Origin: JAUWGC01 sp963753055
GTDB taxonomy: Bacteria; Bacteroidota; Bacteroidia; Bacteroidales; B18-G4
Assembly: GCA_963753055.1 (NCBI GenBank)
Contig: CAVWAP010000004.1
Location: 930,001-994,000 of the forward strand
Length of the DNA stretch: 64,000 bases
Direction: 5' to 3'
A program made the translations under genes and the position numbers. Shown piece by piece: positions 54,759-62,628 of the stretch. Below the pieces are notes generated by a model. That model made no database searches and had not been told where the DNA came from. It was given only the letters and a program-made list of their open reading frames with translations. Position 1 is the first letter of the stretch. Each line of letters opens with the position of its first letter.

Positions 54759-56306
54759 TTATTTATAATATCTCTTACCCCTGATGTTGTTGTGCAGAGG
54801 TATGGCCTTTATATCATCATCTTTGCTGTGATCAGTAAAATCCAGCTTTCTCTCTAAAATGGTTTTCACTGTCTTGTAGCTGTACTCACCAAAATAGTCA
54901 GCCCTCATGCAGGCACTGTTCAGGCGCTCATTACCAACCCTTTTAGCCAGGTTTATGATGCCCTGGCACGAGCGGTAAGCCTGTTCGGCGTGCTGAGGCT
55001 TCTCAAGGACCTTCTGTATGTACAGGTGTGTGCCTGGGCCTATTTTATCAGCCTGTTCAATGAACCTTTCCGGTGTCCAATCTGTGATATATTTATGGCT
55101 TGATGCCAGGTGTGCTGAGACAGTGGTGTACCTGAAAGGGCGCATATCCCTTTTGTGGCTGGCGATCTTCTCATACTGATAATAGATCTCAATATCATCC
55201 TGGTTGTAGAACAGTTTCACTTTCTTGCCAATGTACTCATAGGGTACACTGTAATAATGCTTATCCACTCCCAGGCTTACATGGTTGTTTTTCATCACGG
55301 TAGCCACTTTTCTATGCTTTATCTCAAAACGGTGTGCCGGCAAAGGTTGCAATGCTTCACGTTCGGTCTCCTCGAACAACATCCGGCGGCTGTAAGGCCT
55401 GCCTTTCATCAACTGGTTGTTGAGCTTGTCCAGTTCGGTGAGCAGATCCCTGTTCAGATCCCCCATGCTTGTATAGCTCTGCTGCCTGATTACAGGGTAA
55501 ATGACCCGGTATATGATCTTAACCATGCCTTCAACCAAGGCCTTGTGGCGAGGTTTATATGGACCAGCAGGAAGGGCAGACAAACCGTAATGAAGTGTAA
55601 AATCCCGGAAGGCCTCATTCAGCGTGGGTTCATACCTGTCGCTTTTTATGACTGCCGATTTAAGGTTATCCGTTACGATGGCCTGTGGCACACCACCAAA
55701 ATAATGGAGCGCGTTCTCACAGGATTGTATGAAGTCTTCTTTCTTTTGTGAAAGGCTCGCATCAACATAGGTGAGCTGGCTGGCTCCAAGGATGGCTATA
55801 AACACCTCTACCTGACGCAACTCACCTGTATCCAGATCCACGATCTCAAGGCGATCACCGGCATAGTCAACCTGCATCTTATCGCCGGCTTTATGCTCAA
55901 TATGCATCACCCCGGTGGATTGCTTACGCCATCGGTTGTAATGCTCCTTGAACTGGCTTATGCGATATCCGTCAGGATGCATACTGATATACTTCTTCCA
56001 CAATTGCTCACGGGTAACACCCTTTCGTTTCAGGGCTTTCTCCATCTGAGGGAAATAACCCCTCAAGGTATCAAGCCTACCTTGGGGCAAAGGAGCTTCT
56101 GATTTAAACAATTCTTCTAAAGAGGTATTGCTCAGCTGGTTCAGCTCCTCAAAGGATTTGCCCATGGCAATAAATTGACGGATGTACTTTTTTACCGTAT
56201 TACGGCTACAACCGCTCTTTTCACTAATGGTCTTCTTGCTTACACCCTCGGTGTACATGCGAAGAATCAATCTTACTTTTTTCATGTGCGTTAAATGGTT
56301 TGACAT
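54759..56306 (-). CDS. istA: IS21 transposase
   Basis: 515 residues. N-terminal helix-turn-helix (VSKKTISEKSGCSRNTVKKY); DDE core with MQVDYAGDRLEIVD, IVTDNLKSAVI and ALVEGMVKIIYR providing the acidic residues; a C-terminal domain for end binding. It appears intact. Confidence 0.96.
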   Translation of the reverse strand: MSNHLTHMKKVRLILRMYTEGVSKKTISEKSGCSRNTVKKYIRQFIAMGKSFEELNQLSNTSLEELFKSEAPLPQGRLDTLRGYFPQMEKALKRKGVTREQLWKKYISMHPDGYRISQFKEHYNRWRKQSTGVMHIEHKAGDKMQVDYAGDRLEIVDLDTGELRQVEVFIAILGASQLTYVDASLSQKKEDFIQSCENALHYFGGVPQAIVTDNLKSAVIKSDRYEPTLNEAFRDFTLHYGLSALPAGPYKPRHKALVEGMVKIIYRVIYPVIRQQSYTSMGDLNRDLLTELDKLNNQLMKGRPYSRRMLFEETEREALQPLPAHRFEIKHRKVATVMKNNHVSLGVDKHYYSVPYEYIGKKVKLFYNQDDIEIYYQYEKIASHKRDMRPFRYTTVSAHLASSHKYITDWTPERFIEQADKIGPGTHLYIQKVLEKPQHAEQAYRSCQGIINLAKRVGNERLNSACMRADYFGEYSYKTVKTILERKLDFTDHSKDDDIKAIPLHNNIRGKRYYK

Positions 56307-56503
56307 AAATGATTAATAATTAATTACCAGGGCAGGTTAATCATTTATGTGCTTATCAGCACAAGAAAAATCCTTATATTCAGGTGGTCAATTTACTCCG
56401 GCCTGAGGTGGTCAGTTTACTTCGGCGGGGTGGTCAATTCAGTCCGGCATTGGGGTGGTCAATCAAAATCGGCACGAGGGGGTCACTTTGTTCGGTTTTT
56501 CCA

Positions 56504-56620
56504 CATGGATTGAAGAATATTAAACGACGGGTGGGATATTTGGAAGGAAACCTTGTAATCGACTCACCTGGTGGAAATGGCACCAATGTTTTAATTAGTA
56601 TACCCTTAAGCCATGATTAA
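56504..56620 (+). pseudogene. C-terminal remnant of a NarL-type histidine kinase, cut by IS21
   Basis: Thirty-eight codons: HGLKNIKRRVGYLEGNL, then VIDSPGGNGTNVLISIPLS. This is the last ATP-lid part of HPK7-type histidine kinases, where (G)xGLxNI is the G box. It begins at the very first base after the IS21 end, and nothing resembling the rest of a kinase is left of the IS. Its stop codon overlaps the next response regulator start by 8 bases, the usual kinase-regulator coupling. An in-frame ATG inside the IS end could still allow a 78-residue hybrid peptide, but it would have no kinase function. Confidence 0.88.
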
Positions 56621-57242
56621 TATATATATCATTGATGATCATCCCTTATACATTGAGGGAGTTGTAAAAGCGATCGACACAGATGATACAGATGTAACGG
56701 TTGTTGGAACAGCTATATCCTTTAATGAGCTTCAAGAAAGGCTCAAGAGTTATACAATAGATGTCATATTGCTAGATTTGAAGATGCCTGAAGTGGATGG
56801 GGTACAATGCTTCCTCTATATTAGAAAGCACTTCCCTGATATCAAGGTTATAGCAGTTACAGGTGAACTGGATTCAACTTTACTCTTAAATGCCTGGTTA
56901 AGTGGGATTGATGCAATTATTTCAAAGTGGTCAGGAAAGGAAGAATTACTAAATGCAATTCACCAGGTTAGGAGTAATCAACGATTTATCGACAATAGCC
57001 TCCCAAATATTTTTCAGGCTGTGAATGTTGCTCGTGATGAAAGAGCCCCCAAACTTACTCCCAGGGAAGAAGAAGTCCTTAAATTACTTGCAACCGGTAT
57101 AACCAGGATGAAAGTAGCGCAACAGTTTAATATCTCGCTTGATTCTGTTAATTTCCACTGCAAGAATATATTTAAAAAGTTCAATAAGAACAAGTTAAAT
57201 GAAGTGCTGATTGAAGCTAAGAAATATAAAATAATACCTTAA
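56613..57242 (+). CDS. LuxR/NarL-type response regulator 1
   Basis: 209 residues. Receiver domain 1-120 with DDHPLY near 8 and phospho-acceptor in VILLDLKMPEVDG near 55; C-terminal LuxR helix-turn-helix from about 145 (LTPREEEVLKLLATGITRMK). Its ATG overlaps the remnant of its presumed kinase. With the kinase lost it is an orphan unless another kinase phosphorylates it. Paralogous to the next gene. Confidence 0.94.
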   Translation: MINIYIIDDHPLYIEGVVKAIDTDDTDVTVVGTAISFNELQERLKSYTIDVILLDLKMPEVDGVQCFLYIRKHFPDIKVIAVTGELDSTLLLNAWLSGIDAIISKWSGKEELLNAIHQVRSNQRFIDNSLPNIFQAVNVARDERAPKLTPREEEVLKLLATGITRMKVAQQFNISLDSVNFHCKNIFKKFNKNKLNEVLIEAKKYKIIP

Positions 57243-57388
57243 CACATTTGGTAGTCATAATACTACCTTTTTCTCCCCTTGATTCAGACATGACTCAGAA
57301 GTAATTTTGCAAAAGGGATAATAATGTTAAGTTTAATCTTAACATAGTAAAGAGATTTCTTTACAATCCCTCCAATATTGTTATAACA

Positions 57389-58027
57389 ATGCCCGATATG
57401 ATTAAAATATTTGTTGTAGATGATCATCCTCTGTTTATTAATGGAGTTGTTTCTATTTTTGAGGATAATAATTGTGGAATTGAGGTTATAGGATCTGCTG
57501 AAAATGCAAAAGATGCTCTTTCCAGAATCAGTCAATTGGATGTTAATGTAGTTTTACTGGATTTAATCATGCCTAATATTAATGGGTTTGACCTATATCT
57601 AATGCTAAAACACCAATTCCCTCAAATTAAAGTAATTGCTTTAACGGCTTCAACAGATCCGGTTAAGCTATCCAATGTATGGGACAATGGAATTGATGGG
57701 ATTTTAATTAAACACTGCGGGAAGAAGGAACTGATTACAGCAATTAAAGCTGTTATGAGAAATGAAAAGCTAATAGGTGATAATGTCCCTTATTTCCCTA
57801 AGTCCAAATCAAAGTCAAATTCACATAGCATTCCAAGATTGACAAGAAGGGAAACCCAGGTATTAAGCCTTTTATCTAAAGGTCAGAACAGAGAATCCGT
57901 AGCGGATATTTTAGATATTACCAAGAATGCCGTTGATTTCCATTGCAAAAATATCATCAAGAAGTATGATCAGAAGAGGATGGTGGCTGTATTTGAGGAG
58001 GTTAGAAGGTCAAACATGTTTAGTTAA
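57389..58027 (+). CDS. LuxR/NarL-type response regulator 2
   Basis: 212 residues, same layout as regulator 1: DDHPLF near 10, phospho-acceptor in NVVLLDLIMPNINGFD near 57, LuxR domain from about 148 (LTRRETQVLSLLSKGQNRE). ATG at 57389 (MPDMIKIF) or the second ATG at 57398 could be used. It is 146 bases after regulator 1 and was probably made by tandem duplication followed by divergence; the key Asp and Lys residues are intact. Confidence 0.93.
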   Translation: MPDMIKIFVVDDHPLFINGVVSIFEDNNCGIEVIGSAENAKDALSRISQLDVNVVLLDLIMPNINGFDLYLMLKHQFPQIKVIALTASTDPVKLSNVWDNGIDGILIKHCGKKELITAIKAVMRNEKLIGDNVPYFPKSKSKSNSHSIPRLTRRETQVLSLLSKGQNRESVADILDITKNAVDFHCKNIIKKYDQKRMVAVFEEVRRSNMFS

Positions 58028-58154
58028 AATCTTGCCAACCAGATAGGATTTTCGATTTACTACCAATTGTGGTAGGCTCAATTCCCGATCATTCCCACCT
58101 TTTATGGTTTTCATATATTTCATTGATTTGTAGATTAACCTAAAATCTACACCT

Positions 58155-58361
58155 ATGCCTAAATATTATGTGAACAAAAATGCCCAACCAAATGGGGATC
58201 ATGAGGTACACACGGAGAATTGTAATTGGCTACCGGCAGAGCATAACAGGGAATATCTTGGAAGATTTTCAAATTGCTATGGTGCAGTGAGAGAAGCCAA
58301 AAAGAAGTATTCACAGGTAAATGGATGCTATTATTGTTCGAGGGCGTGTCATACGGGGTGA
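58155..58361 (+). CDS. Small Cys/His-containing conserved protein
   Basis: 68 residues. YYVNKNAQPNGDHEVHTENC is followed by WLPAEHNREYLGRF, and the C terminus has YYCSRACHTG. Several Cys and His (HEVH, C, C, CYYC, CH) suggest a small zinc- or metal-binding fold. I recognise it as a widespread small protein of unknown function that often occurs in accessory regions. It is followed after 30 bases by another Cys/His-rich gene, probably in one transcript. Confidence 0.75.
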   Translation: MPKYYVNKNAQPNGDHEVHTENCNWLPAEHNREYLGRFSNCYGAVREAKKKYSQVNGCYYCSRACHTG

Positions 58362-58391
58362 AATGAAATCGTCAATATTAAACATATACTC

Positions 58392-58676
58392 ATGAAAGTA
58401 AAAAACATTAACGGAACATCACAAAATAATTGTAAATGTGGATCTTGGCTGAAACATTGGGAGAAATTTAGTGGACGAAAAGCATATAGTTGTAGTGCTG
58501 AAGGCTGCTATGGTATAGAGATTGTCGGAGCTCATGTACAAAAAGATAGTCTTTATGATAGTAATTGGTATATTGTTCCTTTTTGTTATTCACATAATAG
58601 ATCAGTAAATAAAGTTGAACTTAAGATTGGGGTAGAACTAGTATCAGCTAATAAGGAAGAGACATGTGAAGGATAG
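58392..58676 (+). CDS. Small HNH-like zinc-finger protein of unknown function
   Basis: 94 residues. CKCGSWLKHWEKFSG, then CSAEGCYGIEIVGAHVQKDS, then WYIVPFCYSHNRSVN. The C-x4-C, His and C-x2-HN spacing recalls the treble-clef fold of HNH nucleases, although the canonical catalytic pair is not clear. It is a conserved family of unknown function. It is next to the Cys/His protein above and could be its partner. Confidence 0.75.
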   Translation: MKVKNINGTSQNNCKCGSWLKHWEKFSGRKAYSCSAEGCYGIEIVGAHVQKDSLYDSNWYIVPFCYSHNRSVNKVELKIGVELVSANKEETCEG

Positions 58677-58704
58677 AATTCAAGCTGTAGATTAGTTAGC
58701 TCTA

Positions 58705-58785
58705 TAAATCTCTTCGACTTTGCTCAGGGTGACAACGTTATATTCTAGTTTGGGAATAGTCTCGGCTTCGCTCGACCAGTAAATC
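58705..58785. repeat. CTTCGACTTTGCTCAGGGTGAC / GTCTCGGCTTCGCTCGACC repeat
   Basis: Two members of the GAGCGAAGTCGAGG family in the 490-base gap between 58677 and 59165. The rest of the gap has one GAACATGGAA word and AT-rich DNA with no gene. Confidence 0.75.
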
Positions 58786-59165
58786 AGTGATCGGTGAACG
58801 GTAACGAAAAATGGAACATGGAAGGTGGTGCCATTATTTAGTAATTATTCTTCCCTTTCACCTATTTCTTCAAGATTTAATTTTTTTTGTATGTAGACTA
58901 TCAATAAGAGCAGGTAAATTTCCACCTTAAAACTACCTTGATAATTTCTCAGATTTGTTGTACATTGTCACTCGGAATTATCATTGAAGTTTTATTTTAT
59001 ATTGATCTAATTTATAAATAGACAATTAATTTCTACTCATTTTCACTACTGGAATTAAATATCGAAATAAATACCAGTACGTAATTATCTCCTTATTTAA
59101 CTACCACAATCTTACATAAGCATTTTTATTAATAAATATGTCTAATATTTAGTATTCAATAGATT

Positions 59166-60260
59166 ATGAAAAGACTAATCGCATATGTTTTTCTCATTAT
59201 TGCTATACCCTGTACACCATTATGTCAAAACGTTTCACAGATTAATATCCTTAATTTGCTAAATAGTGGTTCTGAAGTGGAAAAAAACTATGATTATTAT
59301 ATTATTGATTTCTGGGCTACTTGGTGTCCAAATTGCTTAAAATCACTATCCTATTTTAACCAATTAGCAAAGGATTGTAGTCCTTTTGATAATTTATGCT
59401 TTATAGCCGTAAATTCCTTTGAGACTTTAAAGGTCACAGAATTGTATTTAAATGAAATGAATTTGCAACTCAATATTATTTCAGATACCACTAGTTTGAT
59501 ATATAATTACTATGAAATAAAAATTCTACCAACTGCTATCATAGTAGATAAAGGTGGTGACATAATCTGGAAAGGGAGAATAAGCTTATTAGATGCTCAA
59601 AGCATTTCTGAGATGTCAAATAACAATAAGCGGGTATCTCAGAGATCGAATGTAGAATTACTTGAGTCAAATATTGAGATTAGCTATATTCATGATACCA
59701 GTTACATGTATGTTAGTTTTAGCAATGTGTGTGAAATTAAATTTCACAATAAAGATGTAGAAGGAATTTTAGCGAATTTATTGATACTTCAAAGTGATTA
59801 TGATTTTAATTATACTATTGAAAATGCTCCCTTGGAACCCTTTCTAAACTTTTCGGTAGCATCTACTCTCCCAATTGATGAAGTTTCACGTATGGCATTA
59901 GAAATTATAAGAAGATATTTTCCATTTAGTTATGATAGTTGTGATACTTTATTTACATTTCACAATTTCACTATTAATGATCAACTTGCTGATACTACAT
60001 CTTTACTTATATCTAATCATTACTATAACGTAGATAACAATGTTATTGATATTCAAGGGAGTTTGAGCTATATAATGAACACCTGGGAAAAACTATGGGG
60101 GGTTCAATGTCATTTTGATAGCAGATTGATTAATAATGTATATCATGTTGTATTTCCATCTGATAATATTGAGAACGCAATCTCAAGCCTGATGGATCAG
60201 GGTATATTAATTGAGCAAGAAATTAAATCAATTCAAATTCATAAAATAAAATTTCATTGA
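59166..60260 (+). CDS. Exported thioredoxin-like (TlpA-type) protein with C-terminal extension
   Basis: 364 residues. Signal peptide (LIAYVFLIIAIPCTPLCQ); TlpA-like domain at about 35-160 with the active WATWCPNC near 53 and the cis-Pro segment KILPTAIIVDKGG; then about 200 residues with alternating beta/alpha pattern that may be an STN- or DUF3738-like domain (FLNFSVASTLPIDEVSRMAL). It is probably periplasmic or on the cell surface. The DNA is more AT-rich than the flanking chromosome, which fits transfer. A Cys-rich lipoprotein gene follows after 43 bases and could be its redox partner. Confidence 0.82.
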   Translation: MKRLIAYVFLIIAIPCTPLCQNVSQINILNLLNSGSEVEKNYDYYIIDFWATWCPNCLKSLSYFNQLAKDCSPFDNLCFIAVNSFETLKVTELYLNEMNLQLNIISDTTSLIYNYYEIKILPTAIIVDKGGDIIWKGRISLLDAQSISEMSNNNKRVSQRSNVELLESNIEISYIHDTSYMYVSFSNVCEIKFHNKDVEGILANLLILQSDYDFNYTIENAPLEPFLNFSVASTLPIDEVSRMALEIIRRYFPFSYDSCDTLFTFHNFTINDQLADTTSLLISNHYYNVDNNVIDIQGSLSYIMNTWEKLWGVQCHFDSRLINNVYHVVFPSDNIENAISSLMDQGILIEQEIKSIQIHKIKFH

Positions 60261-60303
60261 TGATAAATATCAACAATTGTTATTAACCTAAAATTATATT
60301 GAA

Positions 60304-60912
60304 ATGAAAAGTCTAAAAATAATTTCCATAATTGTGGTTCTGATTACAATTACTATTGCTATTGTTTTTAGTTGTAAAAAGAACTCTTCAAATGAAGATA
60401 ATTTATATGAGTATAGTGGCACAATATCGTTGAAATCAACGAACTATCAAGTAGCGGAATTGGATAATAATTATGAGTCAAGTTTATTAATGAGTCATGA
60501 CTCATTATGTAATTATGTGCTTGATAAGGATACTGTTATTGATATTGTTGCTGATGCACTCGGTAAATCAATTGATTCGGTGACCTTCAGGTATACATGG
60601 ATTGAAGATCCTTCGGAATATGAACAAGGGGAGTCAGAATACTATCTTGCAATCGATGGATTGGCTTATTTTCTTGAAAACAGTCAAACTCAGAGCACTT
60701 ATTATTGTTATGGGATAATGCTATCAATATCAGGTAGTTATTTGGAACTTCTAGTGCCTACTCTTAGCAAAACGGAGCATTCATGTACTGGTGATCCATG
60801 TAGTTCATGTCGTTTCGATAAGGATGCAAATGGTAAAATAATAGGATGTGATTGCACTGTGCCAGGTATTGAAAATAAATGCAATCATTCTATAAAAACC
60901 ATTGAAGAATAA
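60304..60912 (+). CDS. Lipoprotein with Cys-rich C terminus
   Basis: 202 residues. Signal peptide ending in a lipobox (IAIVFSCKK). The middle is acidic. The last 40 residues have seven cysteines: CTGDPCSSC, GCDC and KCNHS. Pairing into disulfides is likely in the periplasm. I do not recognise the family. Its position directly after the TlpA-like gene suggests that gene handles its cysteines. It is convergent with the integrase and separated by a perfect palindrome. Confidence 0.75.
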   Translation: MKSLKIISIIVVLITITIAIVFSCKKNSSNEDNLYEYSGTISLKSTNYQVAELDNNYESSLLMSHDSLCNYVLDKDTVIDIVADALGKSIDSVTFRYTWIEDPSEYEQGESEYYLAIDGLAYFLENSQTQSTYYCYGIMLSISGSYLELLVPTLSKTEHSCTGDPCSSCRFDKDANGKIIGCDCTVPGIENKCNHSIKTIEE

Positions 60913-60922
60913 GGAGATGTTT

Positions 60923-60960
60923 ATAATTAAGCTGAGCTATTAATAGCTCAGCTTAATTAT
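60923..60960. terminator. Perfect 38-bp palindrome, bidirectional terminator
   Basis: ATAATTAAGCTGAGCTATTA followed by its exact reverse complement, with A/T runs at both outer edges. It separates the lipoprotein gene from the convergent integrase. Confidence 0.85.
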
Positions 60961-61062
60961 TTGAGGTAGATAGTTTCCGTCCGCATGGAATAACGATACT
61001 TTGATAGGTGATAAGTAAATGAAATATGGTCTAGGCAACATCGAGAATGGCGCTATGATTTT

Positions 61063-62220
61063 TCACTCCTCCCACTTCCTCATTTCCCTGAATTTCACTT
61101 CGTCCTGGATCTGCGTATATATCTCAGTGGTCTCAATGTGACTATGTCCCATGAGTTTCTTCAGGACTTCAATGGGTATTCCCTGCTGGATACCACAAGC
61201 ACCAAAGGTATGACGGGCGCAATGGTTGGTGATATGCTTTCTGATACCTGCCTTGTCCATGATCTTAATTAGGTTCCTGTTGGTGGCCTGGCTGGTCAGC
61301 ATGTTAAATACAGTTTCGTTTTCAAACTCCTGCTCTGGAACTAAAGCTAATGCACGAGCGATCAGTGGCACGATAATGGTCTCACCTGTCTTTTGGGTTT
61401 TGATGCGCAAAAAAGGCTCTTTTTCATCTAAAAACAGGTTTTTGTATTGCAACCGCTGTAGATCGCCATACCTCAATCCTGTATAACAATCAAACAGAAA
61501 GTATTCCAACACCTTTACCTGTGATCTGCTCAGCTTGCCAGAATGACTTAATTCTTCTAACTTATTCAATTCATCGAGGGTTAAAAATTCCCTGTCACCT
61601 TTGATTTCACCTATCGGGAAATTTTTGACCGGATTCTCCTGTATTATCCTTTCCAGCAGGGCTTTATTCATGATATGCTTGATAAACTTCAGGCATCGTT
61701 TTACTGTATTCTTATTGTTCCCCTGCTCATTGATCATCCAGTTTGTATACTGCTTCATAAATAGGGCATCCACCTCCGCAAAACTGATTTGAGGTTTAAA
61801 TTGCTTCAATTTGCTTAACTGGCTCCAGTATCCCTTGATAGTACCAGGGGAAAACTTGCCTTCATGCAGTTCTATCTGCCTCTCAATAAAGCTGAAAAAT
61901 GATTCATTTACTCCTTCTTCATCCAGAAATGCTTGCTTGAATCGAGTAAAGGTGATAGGCTGGTTAGCTAATTGCATATCTAAAATGATATTATTTGCCT
62001 TGTTCTGAAGCTGGAAGATGCGATTGTTAAGCCTTCTGATCTCATCAGATGAACCTCGGACCCTGAATTTTACAGGATCCCACTTTGATTCAGGCACAGG
62101 AATATTAAGTGAAATCAGGTGCGTTTTCCGGTTTTGTAAGAATTGGAGGTAAACCGACCTGGCACCGTTGGATCGTTTGTAATTTTTCCGGGTTATGACT
62201 TTTGTGGAAGTTACTTGCAT
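61063..62220 (-). CDS. Tyrosine recombinase (integrase) of the tRNA-Arg element
   Basis: 385 residues. N-terminal arm-binding and SAM-like domains (about 1-190), then the catalytic domain with Arg in YTGLRYGDL near 245, HCARHTFG near 330, GHSHIETTEIY near 355 with the nucleophile Tyr. All catalytic positions are present. The ATG at 62220 (MQVTSTKVIT) is preferred over the longer frame to 62250. It reads away from the tRNA, with about 150 bases between its start and the attachment repeat, containing a TGTCCGAACAATTGTC site. Confidence 0.95.
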   Translation of the reverse strand: MQVTSTKVITRKNYKRSNGARSVYLQFLQNRKTHLISLNIPVPESKWDPVKFRVRGSSDEIRRLNNRIFQLQNKANNIILDMQLANQPITFTRFKQAFLDEEGVNESFFSFIERQIELHEGKFSPGTIKGYWSQLSKLKQFKPQISFAEVDALFMKQYTNWMINEQGNNKNTVKRCLKFIKHIMNKALLERIIQENPVKNFPIGEIKGDREFLTLDELNKLEELSHSGKLSRSQVKVLEYFLFDCYTGLRYGDLQRLQYKNLFLDEKEPFLRIKTQKTGETIIVPLIARALALVPEQEFENETVFNMLTSQATNRNLIKIMDKAGIRKHITNHCARHTFGACGIQQGIPIEVLKKLMGHSHIETTEIYTQIQDEVKFREMRKWEE

Positions 62221-62239
62221 AAAAAAAAGTTTTTGGTTC

Positions 62240-62260
62240 TGTCCGAACAATTGTCATAAC
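62240..62260. promoter_or_regulatory. Candidate integrase arm site, right end
   Basis: CTGTCCGAACAATTGTC, matching the tandem motif at 52109-52134. It overlaps the 5' leader of the integrase gene, so integrase could also repress its own transcription. Confidence 0.55.
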
Positions 62261-62373
62261 AAATGGCCAAAAACTTTACAAAATCCCGTTAAAATCGTTA
62301 AATCAAAGATATGAAAAACCTCCTAAAGATGCAATAATTTCAAGGTTTTATTTCATAACTATCTGATTATCAG

Positions 62374-62447
62374 TGATCCGGGCGGGATTCGAACCCACGA
62401 CCCGCAGCTTAGAAGGCTGCTGCTCTATCCAGCTGAGCTACCGGACC
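62374..62447 (-). tRNA. tRNA-Arg (anticodon TCT), integration target
   Basis: 74-base cloverleaf: acceptor GGTCCGG / CCGGATC, anticodon stem with loop CTTCTAA, T arm GTGGGTTCGAATCC. Its 3' end is the attachment core. The integrated element supplied an identical 3' end, so the tRNA is still functional. Confidence 0.96.
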
Positions 62448-62527
62448 GTCTGCGGATTGCAGAAAAGAGAGAACTGAAAAACGAAAAGAGAAATCTTCTT
62501 CCTGCAAAATTCACTGCAAAGTTATAA

Positions 62528-62628
62528 ATTTCTCCTTTCTCTTCTCTCTTTTCTCTTCTCTCTTTTCTCTTCTCTCTTCTCTCTTCTCTCTTCTCTCTTC
62601 TCTCTTCTCTCTTCTCTTTTATCTCTTC
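62528..62628. repeat. TCTCTTC heptamer repeat
   Basis: About 12 units of TCTCTTC/TCTTTTC, ending at the lipoprotein stop. Reverse complement of the AGAGAAG array at 38421-38490. Confidence 0.9.

Larger units (their letters stand above)
53794..56503 (-). mobile_element. IS21-family insertion sequence
   Basis: Ends TGGAAAAACCGGACAAGTTGACC (left, plus strand) and TGGAAAAACCGAACAAAGTGACC (right, minus strand), beginning with TG as in IS21. Inside each end are several 22-24 bp repeats with TTGACCACC and CCGG, three or four at the right end (56383-56490). It carries istA and istB. I see no clear target duplication, which fits an adjacent deletion. Confidence 0.93.
52036..62404. mobile_element. Integrated element of about 10.4 kb in tRNA-Arg(TCT)
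   Basis: Bounded by a perfect 32-bp direct repeat, the 3' part of tRNA-Arg: 52036-52067 and 62373-62404. The tyrosine recombinase gene is next to the intact tRNA. A CAATTGTCCGAA motif occurs near both ends. Inside are an XRE regulator, an excisionase-like protein, repeats, an IS21 element, response regulators, small hypothetical genes and secreted proteins. No replication, conjugation or phage structural gene is visible, so it is either a passive island or a decayed integrative element. Confidence 0.9.

Noticed and set aside
56384..56620. A 78-codon gene starting inside the IS21 end
   Set aside because: The first 40 codons are the IS21 terminal repeats; only the last 38 codons have homology, to a kinase C terminus.
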